Shown here: positions 1-8,949 of the stretch, in pieces
How the letters are laid out: each line of letters starts with the position of its first letter
How positions within the stretch are numbered: position 1 is the stretch's first letter
Origin: Streptomyces sp. S465
Lineage (GTDB): Bacteria; Actinomycetota; Actinomycetes; Streptomycetales; Streptomycetaceae
Direction of reading: 5' to 3'
Length of the DNA stretch: 64,000 bases
NCBI RefSeq assembly: GCF_026898115.1
Contig: NZ_CP114036.1
Coordinates: forward strand, 2,108,001-2,172,000
Notes under the pieces: model-generated
What the model was told of the DNA's origin: nothing
What the model saw: the letters and a program-made list of their open reading frames with translations, nothing else
The model's database searches: none
Position numbers and translations under genes: made by a program

Positions 1-1
1 T

Positions 2-1570
2 TTTGTCACCGCCCTGTCCCTGGCCGCCACCGCCTGCTCGTCCTCCGGCGCGTCCGGCACGGGGAGTTCCACCCCGCACTCCGGCGGCCATCTGACCTTC
101 GCCCTCGCCTCCGACCCGATCTGCGTCGACCCGCAGCAGCAGGGCAACAACGACGCGATCTACCCCGCCCGGCAGTTGGTCGACTCCCTCACCGACCAGG
201 ACCCGAAGACCGGGAAGATCGTGCCCTGGCTGGCCAAGAGCTGGGAGGTGAGCAAGGACGCCACCACCTTCACCTTCCACCTCCGCCACGGCGCCACCTT
301 CAGCGACGGGACCCCGGTCGACGCCCGCGCCGTCAAGGACAACTTCGACGGCATCGTGCGGCTCGGCGCCAAGTCGGTGCTGGGCGCCAGCTACCTGGCC
401 GGGTACCAGGGCACCACCGTGGTCGACGAGGACACCGCGCGGGTGCGGTTCAAGGAGCCCAACGCGCAGTTCCTCCAGGCCACGTCCACCTTCACACTCG
501 GTCTGCTCGCCCGGTCCACGACCCGGCTGCCGGCGGCGAAGCGCTGCACCGACCACATCGTCGGCTCCGGTCCCTTCACCCTCGTCGACTACACCCCGAA
601 CAAGTCGGTCGAGGAGCGCCGCCGCTCGGGCTACACCTGGGGCTCGTCGCTGTGGCGCAAGAAGGGCCCGGCCTATCTGGAGCGGATCTCCTTCAAGGTG
701 GTGCCCGAGTCCGGGGTGCGCACCGGCTCCCTCCAGTCCGGGCAGGCCGACGCCATCGGCGGCGTGGCGCCGCAGGACGAGGCCGGGCTGAAGAGCACCG
801 GATTCACCCTGCTCAGCCGCGCCAACCCCGGAGTGCCGTTCGCCCTGACGGCCAACACCGCCCGCCCGCTCACCCGGGACGCCAGGGTCCGCCAGGCCAT
901 CCAGCTGGGCGTGAACCGCAAGGAGGTGGTCGACACCGTCCTCAGCCCCCGCTACAAGCCGGCCACCAGCTCGCTGGCGTCCACCACCACCGCGTACAAG
1001 AACCTCGGCGACCGGCTGGCTTACGCCCCGGACCGGGCCAAGAAGCTGCTGGAGCAGGCGGGCTGGAAGCCCGGCCCCGGCGGCATCCGGGTGAAGAACG
1101 GCAAGAAGCTCTCCCTCACGGTGGTGTGGGCCACCAACTTCGGCCCCAACCAGACCGCGCTGGAGCTGATCCAGCAGCAGCTGAAGAAGATCGGCGTGCA
1201 GATCAAGCTGAAGTCCCATTCCATCGGGGACTACGTCGAGGTCCGGCAGAAGGGCGACTACGACTACGCCTGGGGCAACACCACCCGCGTCGACCCCGAC
1301 ATCCTGCGCACCTCCTTCTCCAGCGAGGGCCTCAACCTCTCCCGGCTGCACGACTCCGCCCTCGACTCCGTGCTCGACGAGCAGTCGGCCACGGCCGACC
1401 CCGCGCGGCGCGCCGAACACGCCGCCCGCGCCCAGGCCCTGGTGCTGGACAAGGGCTACCAGGTGCCGGTCTTCGAGCTCACCACCGTGATCGGGGTCTC
1501 GGACAAGGTCCACCACCTGGACTTCGAGGCGTCCTCCCGGCTCCAGTTCCACGACACCTGGCTGTCCTGA
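2..1570 (+). CDS. ABC transporter substrate-binding lipoprotein, family 5 (5' partial)
   Basis: This is the extracellular solute-binding subunit of an oligopeptide/nickel-type importer. The reading frame is open from base 2, so the true start lies outside the window. The visible N-terminus still carries the end of a signal peptide and a lipobox-like LAATAC, suggesting a lipid-anchored exported protein. The core shows typical SBP-5 features: HLTFALASDP at the mature N-terminus, then a dipeptide-binding fold running to HDTWLS. The permease gene follows 41 bp downstream, and the rest of the importer is contiguous. Substrate cannot be read from sequence. The two flavin monooxygenases downstream hint at an organosulfur or small organic substrate, which is inference only. 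Confidence 0.9.
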   Translation, partial: FVTALSLAATACSSSGASGTGSSTPHSGGHLTFALASDPICVDPQQQGNNDAIYPARQLVDSLTDQDPKTGKIVPWLAKSWEVSKDATTFTFHLRHGATFSDGTPVDARAVKDNFDGIVRLGAKSVLGASYLAGYQGTTVVDEDTARVRFKEPNAQFLQATSTFTLGLLARSTTRLPAAKRCTDHIVGSGPFTLVDYTPNKSVEERRRSGYTWGSSLWRKKGPAYLERISFKVVPESGVRTGSLQSGQADAIGGVAPQDEAGLKSTGFTLLSRANPGVPFALTANTARPLTRDARVRQAIQLGVNRKEVVDTVLSPRYKPATSSLASTTTAYKNLGDRLAYAPDRAKKLLEQAGWKPGPGGIRVKNGKKLSLTVVWATNFGPNQTALELIQQQLKKIGVQIKLKSHSIGDYVEVRQKGDYDYAWGNTTRVDPDILRTSFSSEGLNLSRLHDSALDSVLDEQSATADPARRAEHAARAQALVLDKGYQVPVFELTTVIGVSDKVHHLDFEASSRLQFHDTWLS

Positions 1571-1611
1571 AGCGCTGTCCGGAACCACGCGAGCGAAAAG
1601 AGCGAACTCCC

Positions 1612-2568
1612 ATGCCGCGCTACCTTGTGCAGCGGCTGCTCCAGGCGGTCTTCGTGCTGTGGGCGGCCTTCACCACCTCCTTCGTCGTGCTGTATCTACT
1701 GCCCGGCGACCCCGTGTCGATCATGGCTTCGGGGGGCGGTGACACCAACGATGTGAGTCCCGAGCAGATCGCCGAGCTCAAGCGGACCTACGGTTTCGAC
1801 AAACCGCTGATCGAGCAGTACGGAGACCGGCTGTGGCACGCCCTGCGGGGCGACTTCGGGATCTCCGTGCAGAACGGTGACCCGGTCACCCGGCTGATCG
1901 CCGACCAGCTGCCCGCGACGCTCCAGCTCACCTCGGCCGCGCTGCTGCTGGCCACGGTGCTGGGGGCGGGCGTCGCCCTGGCGGCCACCTACACCCGGCG
2001 GCGCTGGCTGCGGCAGGCCCTGCTGTCGCTGCCGGCGCTGGGCGTCTCGGCGCCGACCTTCTGGGTGGGCCTGATCCTCGTCCAGGTGGTGTCGTTCCGC
2101 TGGGGGCTGCTGCCCGCCATCGGCAACGAGGGGCCACAGAGCCTGGTCCTGCCCGCCATCACCCTGGCCATCCCCACCTCCGCCGTGATCGCGCAGGTCT
2201 TCGCCAAGAGCCTGCGGACCGCGCTGGCCGAGCCGTACGTGGAGACGGCGCTGGCCAAGGGGGCGAGCCGGCGGCGGGTGCACTTCGGGCACGCGCTGCG
2301 CAACGCCTCGATCCCGCCGCTGACCGTGGCCGGGGTGCTGGTCGGCAATCTGCTGGCGGGGTCGGTGATCGTGGAGACGGTGTTCTCCCGGACCGGTATC
2401 GGCCGGATCACCGCCACCGCCGTGACCGCCCAGGACATCCCGGTGGTGCAGGGTCTGGTGGTCTTCGGCGCCCTGGCCTTCGTGCTCGCCAATCTGGCGG
2501 TCGACCTGGTCGTCCCGCTGCTCGATCCGCGCGTCACCGGTGCCGCGGCCCCGGCGGTGACCCGATGA
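1612..2568 (+). CDS. ABC transporter permease, DppB/OppB type
   Basis: This 318-aa integral membrane subunit is predicted to pair with the next gene product to form the membrane channel of the peptide/nickel-type importer. The start [17 protein letters not shown] is the standard DppB-type first transmembrane helix, followed by the periplasmic segment [11 protein letters not shown]. The cytoplasmic coupling loop ([22 protein letters not shown], around residues 210-230) contains the EAA-type motif contacted by the ATPase. The last codons overlap the next start by ATGA, implying translational coupling. Length and topology are normal for the family. Confidence 0.93.
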   Translation: MPRYLVQRLLQAVFVLWAAFTTSFVVLYLLPGDPVSIMASGGGDTNDVSPEQIAELKRTYGFDKPLIEQYGDRLWHALRGDFGISVQNGDPVTRLIADQLPATLQLTSAALLLATVLGAGVALAATYTRRRWLRQALLSLPALGVSAPTFWVGLILVQVVSFRWGLLPAIGNEGPQSLVLPAITLAIPTSAVIAQVFAKSLRTALAEPYVETALAKGASRRRVHFGHALRNASIPPLTVAGVLVGNLLAGSVIVETVFSRTGIGRITATAVTAQDIPVVQGLVVFGALAFVLANLAVDLVVPLLDPRVTGAAAPAVTR

Positions 2569-3398
2569 GCCGCCGCGCCGCGGTGCGGTTCTGGCTGCAC
2601 CGGCCCGGTCTGGTGGTGGCGGTGGCCGTCCTCGTCCTGGTGCTCCTGACGGCCTTCTTCCCCGGCCTGTTCACCGGGCGGGATCCGCTGTCGGGGGTGC
2701 CGGCCGAACGGCTGCGGCCGCCCAGCCTCCACCACCCCTTCGGCACCGACCAGTTGGGCCGCGACCTGTTCGCGCGGGTGGTGCACGGTTCGGCGCTCTC
2801 GCTCAAGGCCACCTCGCTGGCCGTGGCGGTGGGCCTGGTCGTCGGTTCGGCGCTCGGGCTGCTCGCCGGGTACGTGGGCGGGCTGCTCGACGACGTCCTG
2901 ATGCGGATCGCCGATGTGCTGCTCGCCATCCCCGGCCTGCTGCTCTCCCTCGCCCTGGTGACCGCGCTCGGCTTCGGCACCGTCAAGGTGGCCGTCGCGG
3001 TGGGCGTGACCAGCGTCGCGAGCTTCGCCCGGATCATGCGGGCGGAGGTGCTGCGGGTCCGCGAGGCCACCTATGTCGAGGCGGCGCGGTCCTCGGGTTC
3101 GGGCCCGCTGTCGGTACTGCTGCGGCATGTGCTGCCGAACGCCTCGGGGCCCGTACTGGTCTACGCGGCCGTGGAGTTCGGCACCGTGGTGCTCGCCGTC
3201 TCCGCGCTCAGCTTCCTGGGCTACGGGGCCGAGCCCCCGGCGCCGGAGTGGGGCTCCCTGGTCTCGGGCGGCCGCGACTACCTCGCCACCGCGTGGTGGC
3301 TCACCACCCTGCCGGGCCTGACCATCGCCGCCACCGTGCTGGCCGCCGGCCGGGTCTCCCGGGCGCTGGACGGCGAAGCCAAGGAGCTCTCCCGATGA
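2565..3398 (+). CDS. ABC transporter permease, DppC/OppC type
   Basis: This is the second permease, 277 aa. It starts with an N-terminal helix ([20 protein letters not shown]) and contains [19 protein letters not shown], the DppC hallmark that precedes the permease domain. The EAA loop lies around [24 protein letters not shown]. It overlaps the upstream permease by 4 bp and the downstream ATPase by 4 bp, so all three are probably one transcript. It should heterodimerise with the preceding permease and couple to the double ATPase. Confidence 0.93.
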   Translation: MSRRAAVRFWLHRPGLVVAVAVLVLVLLTAFFPGLFTGRDPLSGVPAERLRPPSLHHPFGTDQLGRDLFARVVHGSALSLKATSLAVAVGLVVGSALGLLAGYVGGLLDDVLMRIADVLLAIPGLLLSLALVTALGFGTVKVAVAVGVTSVASFARIMRAEVLRVREATYVEAARSSGSGPLSVLLRHVLPNASGPVLVYAAVEFGTVVLAVSALSFLGYGAEPPAPEWGSLVSGGRDYLATAWWLTTLPGLTIAATVLAAGRVSRALDGEAKELSR

Positions 3399-5044
3399 CC
3401 ACCGACACCGCACCCCTGCTGTCCGTCCGCGGCCTGAGGGTCTCCTACCGCGCCGGCGACGGCGCCCCGCCCGCCGTGCGCGGGGTGGACCTCGACATCG
3501 CCCCCGGTGAGGTGGTCGCCCTCGTCGGCGAGTCCGGTTCGGGGAAGTCCACCACCGCGCACGCGGTCATCGGTCTGCTGCCGCCCGGCGGGCGGGTGGA
3601 CGGCGGCCGGATCCTCTTCGACGGCACGGATCTGGCCGCGGCCGGGGACCGGGAACTGCGGGCGCGGCGCGGCCGGGACATCGGACTGATCCCGCAGGAC
3701 CCGATGGTCTCGCTCAACCCGGTGCAGCGGATCGGGCGGCAGGTCGCCGAGGTGCTGCTGATCCACGGCCTGGCGGACCGGGCGTCCGCCCCCGCCGAGG
3801 CCGTGACGATCCTGGGGCAGGCCGGACTGCCGGACCCGGAGATCCGGGCCCGGCAGTATCCGCACGAGCTGTCCGGGGGCATGCGGCAGCGGGTGCTCAT
3901 CGCGATCGCGGTGGCGGCCCGCCCCCGGCTGGTGATCGCCGACGAGCCGACGAGCGCGCTGGACGTCACCGTGCAGCGGCGCATCCTGGACCACATCGAG
4001 ACGCTCACCCGCCAGGCGGGCACGGCCGTACTGCTGATCACCCACGATCTGGGGGTCGCGGCCGACCGGGCCCGGCGGATCGCGGTCATGTCGGAGGGCG
4101 AGATCGTGGAGTCCGGCCCGGCCCACCAGGTGCTGACCGCGCCCCGGCATCCGTACACCCGGCGGCTGCTGGCCAGCGCGCCGAGCGTGGCGACGGAGCC
4201 GGTGCGGGTGCGGGTACGCGAGGCGGCGGCCGGGGAGCCCGCCGCCGAGGGCGCCGATCTCGTCGTCGCCGAGGGGCTGGTCAAGGAGTTCGCCCCGCGC
4301 GGCCGGGCGCGGGTCCGCGCCGTGGACGGCGTGGACTTCCGCATCCGGCGCGGTGAGAGCTTCGCCCTCGTCGGCGAGTCCGGTTCGGGCAAGTCCACCA
4401 CGGCCCGCATGGTGGCGCGGCTGACCGATCCCACCGAGGGCCGGATCCGGTTCGACGGCCAGGACATCACCGCGCTGTCCGGCGCGGCGCTGCGCCGGCT
4501 GCGGCGCCGCGTTCAGCTGGTCTACCAGAACCCGTACTCCTCGCTCGACCCCCGCCGGTCCGTCGCCGACGCCGTCACCGAGCCGCTGCGCGCCTTCCGG
4601 GTCGGCGACCGGGCGGCACGGCTGCGGCGCGCGGCCGAGCTGCTGGACCGGGTGGCGCTGCCCGCGACCACCCTGCGGCGCAGGCCCGGTGAGCTGTCGG
4701 GCGGTCAGCGGCAGCGGGTCGCGATCGCCCGTGCGCTGGCCCTCAGCCCCGATCTGGTCATCTGCGACGAGCCGGTGTCGGCGCTGGACGTGTCGGTGCA
4801 GGCGCGCATTCTGGAGCTGCTGGCGGAGTTCCAGCGCGATCTGGGGCTGAGCTATCTCTTCATCTCCCATGACCTCGCCGTCGTACGGCAGATCGCCGAC
4901 CGGGTCGGGGTGATGCGCGGCGGCAGGCTGCTGGAGACGGGCACGGCCGACGAGGTCTTCGCCTCGCCCTCCCACCCGTACACCGAGGAACTGCTCGCCG
5001 CGATCCCCGGCGGGCGCCACGCGGCCCCGGCCCGATCCGCCTGA
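3395..5044 (+). CDS. Tandem ABC ATPase (DppD-DppF fusion)
   Basis: This 549-aa protein carries two complete nucleotide-binding domains, replacing the separate DppD and DppF subunits. Domain 1 has Walker [10 protein letters not shown] (about residue 45), signature LSGGMRQR and Walker [13 protein letters not shown]. Domain 2 has Walker [10 protein letters not shown] (about residue 326), signature LSGGQRQR and Walker [13 protein letters not shown]. Both keep the catalytic Glu, so both sites look competent. The ATG at 3395 overlaps the permease stop by ATGA. An upstream in-frame extension exists but lies inside the permease gene and has no homologous content. Confidence 0.93.
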   Translation: MTTDTAPLLSVRGLRVSYRAGDGAPPAVRGVDLDIAPGEVVALVGESGSGKSTTAHAVIGLLPPGGRVDGGRILFDGTDLAAAGDRELRARRGRDIGLIPQDPMVSLNPVQRIGRQVAEVLLIHGLADRASAPAEAVTILGQAGLPDPEIRARQYPHELSGGMRQRVLIAIAVAARPRLVIADEPTSALDVTVQRRILDHIETLTRQAGTAVLLITHDLGVAADRARRIAVMSEGEIVESGPAHQVLTAPRHPYTRRLLASAPSVATEPVRVRVREAAAGEPAAEGADLVVAEGLVKEFAPRGRARVRAVDGVDFRIRRGESFALVGESGSGKSTTARMVARLTDPTEGRIRFDGQDITALSGAALRRLRRRVQLVYQNPYSSLDPRRSVADAVTEPLRAFRVGDRAARLRRAAELLDRVALPATTLRRRPGELSGGQRQRVAIARALALSPDLVICDEPVSALDVSVQARILELLAEFQRDLGLSYLFISHDLAVVRQIADRVGVMRGGRLLETGTADEVFASPSHPYTEELLAAIPGGRHAAPARSA

Positions 5045-5076
5045 CTCCCTCCCTCAGCCACGAGAGGCGTGCCCCG

Positions 5077-6273
5077 ATGTCCTCCGACGTTCCGCTGTCC
5101 GTACTTGATCTCGTCCCCATCAGCTCCGGCTCCACCGCCGCCGAGGCGCTGCGCAACACCCTGGATCTGGCGCGCCGCACCGAGGCGGCCGGCTACCGCC
5201 GCTACTGGCTGGCCGAGCACCATCTCAACCCCGGTGTCGCGGGCACCTCCCCCGCGCTGGTCATTTCGCTGGTCGCCGGGGCCACTGAGCGCATCCGGGT
5301 CGGCTCGGGCGCCGTACAGCTGGGCCATCACACCCCGCTGTCGGTGGTCGAGCAGTTCGGGCTGATCGACGCACTGCACCCCGGCCGGATCGACCTGGGG
5401 CTCGGCCGCTCGGGCGGCGTCCCGCGCACAGCGGCCGCTGCCCCGGCCGAGGGGTCCGGGAAGACCGGGGCCGAGGAGGCCGGGAGGGCCGAGGAGGCCG
5501 GGAGGGCCGAGGAGGCCGGGAGGGCCGAGGGCACCTTCACCGACAGCGGGCTCTACCTCCCGCCGAAGTACACCGGTTTCCCGAAGCTGCTGGCCTCGCC
5601 CCGCTTCCGGCTGCACCAGGAACTGCTGCGGCAGCCGGGCGCCACCACACCCGAGTACGCCGAGCAGATCGACGACATCCTGGCCCTGCTGGCCGGCGAG
5701 TACCGCTCGGCGGACGGGGTGGAGGCGCATGCCGTTCCCGGCGAGGGCGCCGACGTCGAGGTGTGGATCCTGGGCAGCAGCGGCGGTACGAGCGCGGAGA
5801 CGGCGGCCGCGCGCGGACTGCCGTTCGCCGCGAACTACCACGTCAGCCCGGGGTCGGTGGTGGAGGCCGTGGAGGCGTACCGCAAGGCGTTCCGCCGCTC
5901 CCCCGCGCTGGCCGCACCACGGGTGCTGGTCTCGGCCGATGTGGTCGTCGCCCCCGATGACGCGACCGCGCGCCGGCTGGCCTCCGGGTACGGGCTGTGG
6001 GTGCGCTCCATCCGTACCGCCGAGGGGGCGATTCCGTTTCCGACGCCCGAGGAGGCGGCCCGGCACCGGTGGTCGGACGAGGACCGGGCGCTGGTGGCCG
6101 ACCGGGTCGACACCCAGTTCGTGGGGGCGCCGGAGACGGTGGTGGAGCGCCTGGCGGCGCTGCGCGAGGCGACGGGCGCGGATGAGCTGCTGATCACCAC
6201 GATCACGCATGGCCACGAGGACCGGGTGCGCTCGTACGAACTGCTGGCCGAGGCCTGGGCGAAGCGCGCGTGA
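5077..6273 (+). CDS. LLM class flavin-dependent oxidoreductase
   Basis: This 398-aa luciferase-like monooxygenase has a TIM barrel expected to bind reduced FMN or F420. Family features include RRYWLAEHHLNPGVAGTSPALVISLVAGATERIRVGSG near the N-terminus and the HPGRIDLGLGRSGG turn. It follows the ABC importer by 32 bp with an SD-like GAGAGG, so it probably acts on the imported compound. An alanine/glutamate/glycine-rich insert (about residues 120-155), built from an 18-bp tandem repeat, interrupts the barrel after the GLGRSGG loop and is unlikely to be part of the active site. The substrate is not identifiable. Confidence 0.88.
   Translation: MSSDVPLSVLDLVPISSGSTAAEALRNTLDLARRTEAAGYRRYWLAEHHLNPGVAGTSPALVISLVAGATERIRVGSGAVQLGHHTPLSVVEQFGLIDALHPGRIDLGLGRSGGVPRTAAAAPAEGSGKTGAEEAGRAEEAGRAEEAGRAEGTFTDSGLYLPPKYTGFPKLLASPRFRLHQELLRQPGATTPEYAEQIDDILALLAGEYRSADGVEAHAVPGEGADVEVWILGSSGGTSAETAAARGLPFAANYHVSPGSVVEAVEAYRKAFRRSPALAAPRVLVSADVVVAPDDATARRLASGYGLWVRSIRTAEGAIPFPTPEEAARHRWSDEDRALVADRVDTQFVGAPETVVERLAALREATGADELLITTITHGHEDRVRSYELLAEAWAKRA
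5470..5530 (+). repeat. 18-bp in-frame tandem repeat, 3.4 copies
   Basis: The unit GCCGAGGAGGCCGGGAGG occurs three times without mismatch (5470-5487, 5488-5505, 5506-5523), plus a 7-bp partial copy. It encodes three perfect copies of a six-residue unit (AEEAGR) inside the monooxygenase. The period is a multiple of three, so copy-number change keeps the reading frame. It looks like a recent slippage expansion in a surface loop. Confidence 0.95.
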
Positions 6274-6371
6274 CCGGGCGCGGGCGGGGTGTTCCGCCGC
6301 GCCGCCCGCGCCCCGATGACCGATGACGCCGGAGAGATCCGGACAGATCAGCCCGATGCTGGAAGGACACC

Positions 6372-7430
6372 ATGAAGTTCTCCGTACTGTCCCTGATCAG
6401 CCATGCCCCGCATCCATTGACCGGTGAGCTGCCCCCGGCCGCCGAGCGGTTCGAGGACGTCCTGGAGACGGGGGTGGCCGCCGAGCGGCTCGGTTTCGAC
6501 GCGTATGCCGTCGGGGAGCGGCACGCGGGGCCGTTCCTGTCCTCGAGCCCCACGGTGGTGCTGGGCGCGCTCGCGGCCCGCACCTCCCGGATCAAGCTGC
6601 TCACCGGGGTGACCGTGGTGGCGATCCTGGACCCGGTGCGGGTCGCCGAGGACTACGCGACGCTGGACCAGATCTCCCGGGGCCGGATCGAGCTGGTGGT
6701 GGGCAAGGGCGCGGAGGCCGGGCACTTCGATCTCTTCGGCCTCGACGAGGACCGGCAGTGGGATCTCCAGGCCGAGAAGTACCAGCTGCTGCGGCGGCTG
6801 TGGAGCGAGGAGAACGTCACCTGGGAGGGGGAGTTCCGGCCGCCGCTGAAGGGGGTGACGACCGTGCCGCGCACCTACGACGGGCTGCCCAGGATCTGGC
6901 ACGGCTCGGCCACCAGCCGCAACTCCACCGAGCTGGCCGCCCGGCACGGCGATCCGCTGTTCACGGCGAACGCCATCCAGCCGCGCTCGGCGTACGCCGA
7001 GCTGATCCGCCACTACCGCGAGCGGTTCGAGGCATACGGGCACGACCCGGCGGCCGCGTATGTGGCGGCCGGGTCCGGCGGGCTGTTCATCGCCGACACC
7101 ACCCAGCAGGCGATCGCGCAGTACAAGGACTACTACGAGGCGCGGGTCCGGCAGAGCTTCAAGCCCCATCTGGCCGGCAAGCCGGGCTACAACACCCCGT
7201 TCCGCACCATCGAGGACGCGATCGAGAACGGGCCGCAGCTCATCGGGAGCCCGCAGCAGATCATTGACAAGATCCTCGCCTATCACGAGGTCTACCGGCA
7301 CGACCTTCAGTCGATCACGGTCGACGGCATCGGGCTGAGCCGGGCCCGGCAGATCGAGACGTTGCAGAGGTTCGCCGAGGAGATCGCCCCGGTGGTGCGT
7401 CGGGAGGCCCCCAGCACCCTGTGGAGCTGA
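6372..7430 (+). CDS. LLM class flavin-dependent oxidoreductase
   Basis: This is a second luciferase-like monooxygenase, 352 aa. It begins MKFSVLSLISHAPHPLTGE after the SD GGAAGG (spacing 5). Characteristic segments are GFDAYAVGERHAGPFLSSSPTVVLGALAARTSRIKLLTGVTVV and SRGRIELVVGKGAEAGHFDLFGLDEDRQWDL. The C-terminal half resembles alkane/nitroalkane-type LLM enzymes (HLAGKPGYNTPFRTIEDAI, SPQQIIDKI). It lies 98 bp after the first monooxygenase on the same strand, possibly in the same transcript as the ABC importer. Two LLM enzymes with one importer suggest a stepwise oxidation or a two-substrate pathway; the actual reaction is unknown. Confidence 0.88.
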   Translation: MKFSVLSLISHAPHPLTGELPPAAERFEDVLETGVAAERLGFDAYAVGERHAGPFLSSSPTVVLGALAARTSRIKLLTGVTVVAILDPVRVAEDYATLDQISRGRIELVVGKGAEAGHFDLFGLDEDRQWDLQAEKYQLLRRLWSEENVTWEGEFRPPLKGVTTVPRTYDGLPRIWHGSATSRNSTELAARHGDPLFTANAIQPRSAYAELIRHYRERFEAYGHDPAAAYVAAGSGGLFIADTTQQAIAQYKDYYEARVRQSFKPHLAGKPGYNTPFRTIEDAIENGPQLIGSPQQIIDKILAYHEVYRHDLQSITVDGIGLSRARQIETLQRFAEEIAPVVRREAPSTLWS

Positions 7431-7471
7431 GCCGCATCCCTCCCCCAACGTCCGTCGCACGGAGGCGAGTT

Positions 7472-7496
7472 GGCGGGCCCCTTCCCGGGGGCCGCC
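7472..7496 (+). terminator. Possible hairpin terminator after LLM gene
   Basis: GGCGG/CCGCC and CCCC/GGGG arms with one bulged G and a short TTCCC loop lie 40 bp after the monooxygenase stop. There is no U-tract. This is a weak candidate for the end of the importer-monooxygenase transcript. Confidence 0.35.
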
Positions 7497-7639
7497 ACCT
7501 TACTCGCGCGTTAAAAATCAGCTGAATCGCTCTTGCCTTCTTCGGCGGTGCGCGCATCAATGACATCGCCCGTGGATGACGGGCAGTCAGGAACCCCCCA
7601 CACACAAGCCGCACTTCCCCCACTCCGGAAGGCAGTCCC

Positions 7640-8110
7640 ATGAGACGGATCAAGCTCGGGATCAGCACGGCAATGGGAGCAGCAGCACTGGCCGCCGGCG
7701 CGCTCGCGCTGGCCCCGACCGCGACCGCGGTCACCCCGACGACCGCCACCCTGACGGCCGATTGCGGGACCTTCGGATCGGGTCTGGCCACGCTGACGGC
7801 CACGCAGAGCGGGACGTCCGCGACCATCACCCTGTCCTCGTCGGCGATCACGTCGCCGATCGACGTCGCGGCGGGTTCGGTGAGCTCGACGCTGACGCTG
7901 TCGAAGAACGGCTCCGGGACCACGACCTTCACCGGCAATTCCAGCCCGGCGCTCCCGGCCGGCTCCGCCGTGAGCACCGGCCCGCTCAAGGGCACGGTGG
8001 CCGCGGGCGACGTCCTGGAGGCCACGTCGCTGAAGCTGGTGATCTTCGGCCTGATCACGGTGAACTGCACCGCCACCTCGGCCCAGTCGCCGGGTCCGTT
8101 CACCTTCTGA
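7640..8110 (+). CDS. Small secreted protein of unknown function
   Basis: This 156-aa protein starts with ATG after GGAAGG (spacing 7). Residues 1-30 form a classic Sec signal peptide (MRRIKLG, then an Ala-rich hydrophobic core, then PTATA). The mature part is Thr/Ser/Gly-rich with predicted beta-strand periodicity and only two cysteines (TADCGTF near its N-terminus and TVNCTAT near its C-terminus), which could form one disulfide. It resembles the many small beta-sandwich exported proteins of streptomycetes; no enzyme motif is seen. It is followed by a strong hairpin, so it is probably monocistronic. Confidence 0.75.
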   Translation: MRRIKLGISTAMGAAALAAGALALAPTATAVTPTTATLTADCGTFGSGLATLTATQSGTSATITLSSSAITSPIDVAAGSVSSTLTLSKNGSGTTTFTGNSSPALPAGSAVSTGPLKGTVAAGDVLEATSLKLVIFGLITVNCTATSAQSPGPFTF

Positions 8111-8123
8111 GCCGCCCACAGCC

Positions 8124-8156
8124 GACCGGCGGCGTCCCCGGCGGACGCCGCCGGTC
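8124..8156 (+). terminator. Hairpin terminator after small secreted protein
   Basis: A perfect 14-bp stem (GACCGGCGGCGTCC at 8124-8137 pairing with 8143-8156) with a 5-nt loop begins 13 bp after the stop codon. It lacks a U-tract, as is usual in Streptomyces. Confidence 0.7.
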
Positions 8157-8166
8157 CGGTCACGTC

Positions 8167-8180
8167 ATGGCGCGCGCCAT
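8167..8180. promoter_or_regulatory. 14-bp perfect palindrome upstream of GntR regulator
   Basis: ATGGCGCGCGCCAT reads the same on both strands and lies 46 bp upstream of the regulator start, just before the candidate operator at 8188. It could be a protein-binding site; no partner copy was found elsewhere in the window. Confidence 0.35.
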
Positions 8181-8187
8181 AATGGGC

Positions 8188-8200
8188 CCGATACATCGGA
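8188..8200. promoter_or_regulatory. Candidate GntR operator (CCGAT-AC-ATCGG)
   Basis: An inverted repeat with perfect 5-bp arms (CCGAT/ATCGG, 2-bp spacer) lies 26 bp before the regulator start. On the minus strand it contains TCCGATGTAT, which recurs exactly in the promoter of the dehydratase-led sugar operon (16947-16956). Sharing between a regulator and a neighbouring operon suggests autoregulation and operon control. Confidence 0.55.
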
Positions 8201-8225
8201 GGTTTAACTCCCGGGGAGGTCCACC

Positions 8226-8897
8226 ATGGCGGTCACCGACGAGGCGATCGAGAAAATCAAGGGCATGATCGTCTCGGGTGCGCTGCGCCCCGGCGACCGG
8301 CTCCCCAAGGAGAGCGAGCTGGCCGCCGAGCTCGGACTGTCCCGCAACTCGCTGCGCGAGGCCGTGCGGGCGCTGTCGCTGATCCGGATCCTGGACGTAC
8401 GGCAGGGCGACGGCACCTATGTGACCAGCCTCGACCCCCAGCTGCTGCTGGAGGCGCTGAGCTTCGTCGTGGACTTCCACCGCGATGACACGGTGCTGGA
8501 GTTCCTGGCGGTGCGGCGGATCCTGGAGCCCGCCGCCACGGCGCTGGCCTGCACCCGGATCAGCGACGCCGAACTGGACCGGCTCCAGGCGCAACTGGAC
8601 GCGCTCGGGCCGGCGCCGTCCGTGGAGGAGCTGGTCGCCGGCGATCTGGAGTTCCACCGCGGCATCGTCCAGTGCTCGGGCAACTCGGTGCTCTGCTCAC
8701 TGCTCGACGGGCTCTCCGGGCCCACCACCCGGGCCCGGGTGTGGCGCGGGCTGACCCAGGAGGACGCGGTCAGCCGCACCCTCACCGAGCACCGGGCGAT
8801 CCTGGCCGCGCTGCGGGACCGCGACGCGGAGGCGGCGCGGTCCTGGGCGACGGTGCACATCGCGAGCGTGGAGCAGTGGCTGCGCGCCACGCTGTGA
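8226..8897 (+). CDS. FadR/GntR family transcriptional regulator (FCD domain)
   Basis: This 223-aa repressor-type regulator starts at ATG after GGGGAGG. Residues 1-70 form a GntR winged helix (IVSGALRPGDRLPKESELAAELGLSRNSLREAVRALS; wing RQGDGTYV). Residues 90-215 form an FCD ligand domain (FLAVRRILEPAATALAC, then EFHRGIVQCSGN and EHRAILAALRDRD) with metal-coordinating His/Asp positions. It converges with the catabolic operon whose last gene ends at 8950, and shares an operator-like element with that operon's promoter. It is therefore the likely local repressor, relieved by a sugar acid or related intermediate. The ligand is inferred. Confidence 0.9.
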   Translation: MAVTDEAIEKIKGMIVSGALRPGDRLPKESELAAELGLSRNSLREAVRALSLIRILDVRQGDGTYVTSLDPQLLLEALSFVVDFHRDDTVLEFLAVRRILEPAATALACTRISDAELDRLQAQLDALGPAPSVEELVAGDLEFHRGIVQCSGNSVLCSLLDGLSGPTTRARVWRGLTQEDAVSRTLTEHRAILAALRDRDAEAARSWATVHIASVEQWLRATL

Positions 8898-8949
8898 GTG
8901 CTCCCGGGCACGGGCGTCAGAGGCCCTCGGGGCCCCTGGGCCTACGGGC

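Noticed and set aside
652..1560. Long open frame overlapping the 5' ABC substrate-binding gene in another frame
   Set aside because: The translation is Arg/Pro/Gly-rich with no motif, and is explained by high-GC codon bias of the real gene in the overlapping frame.
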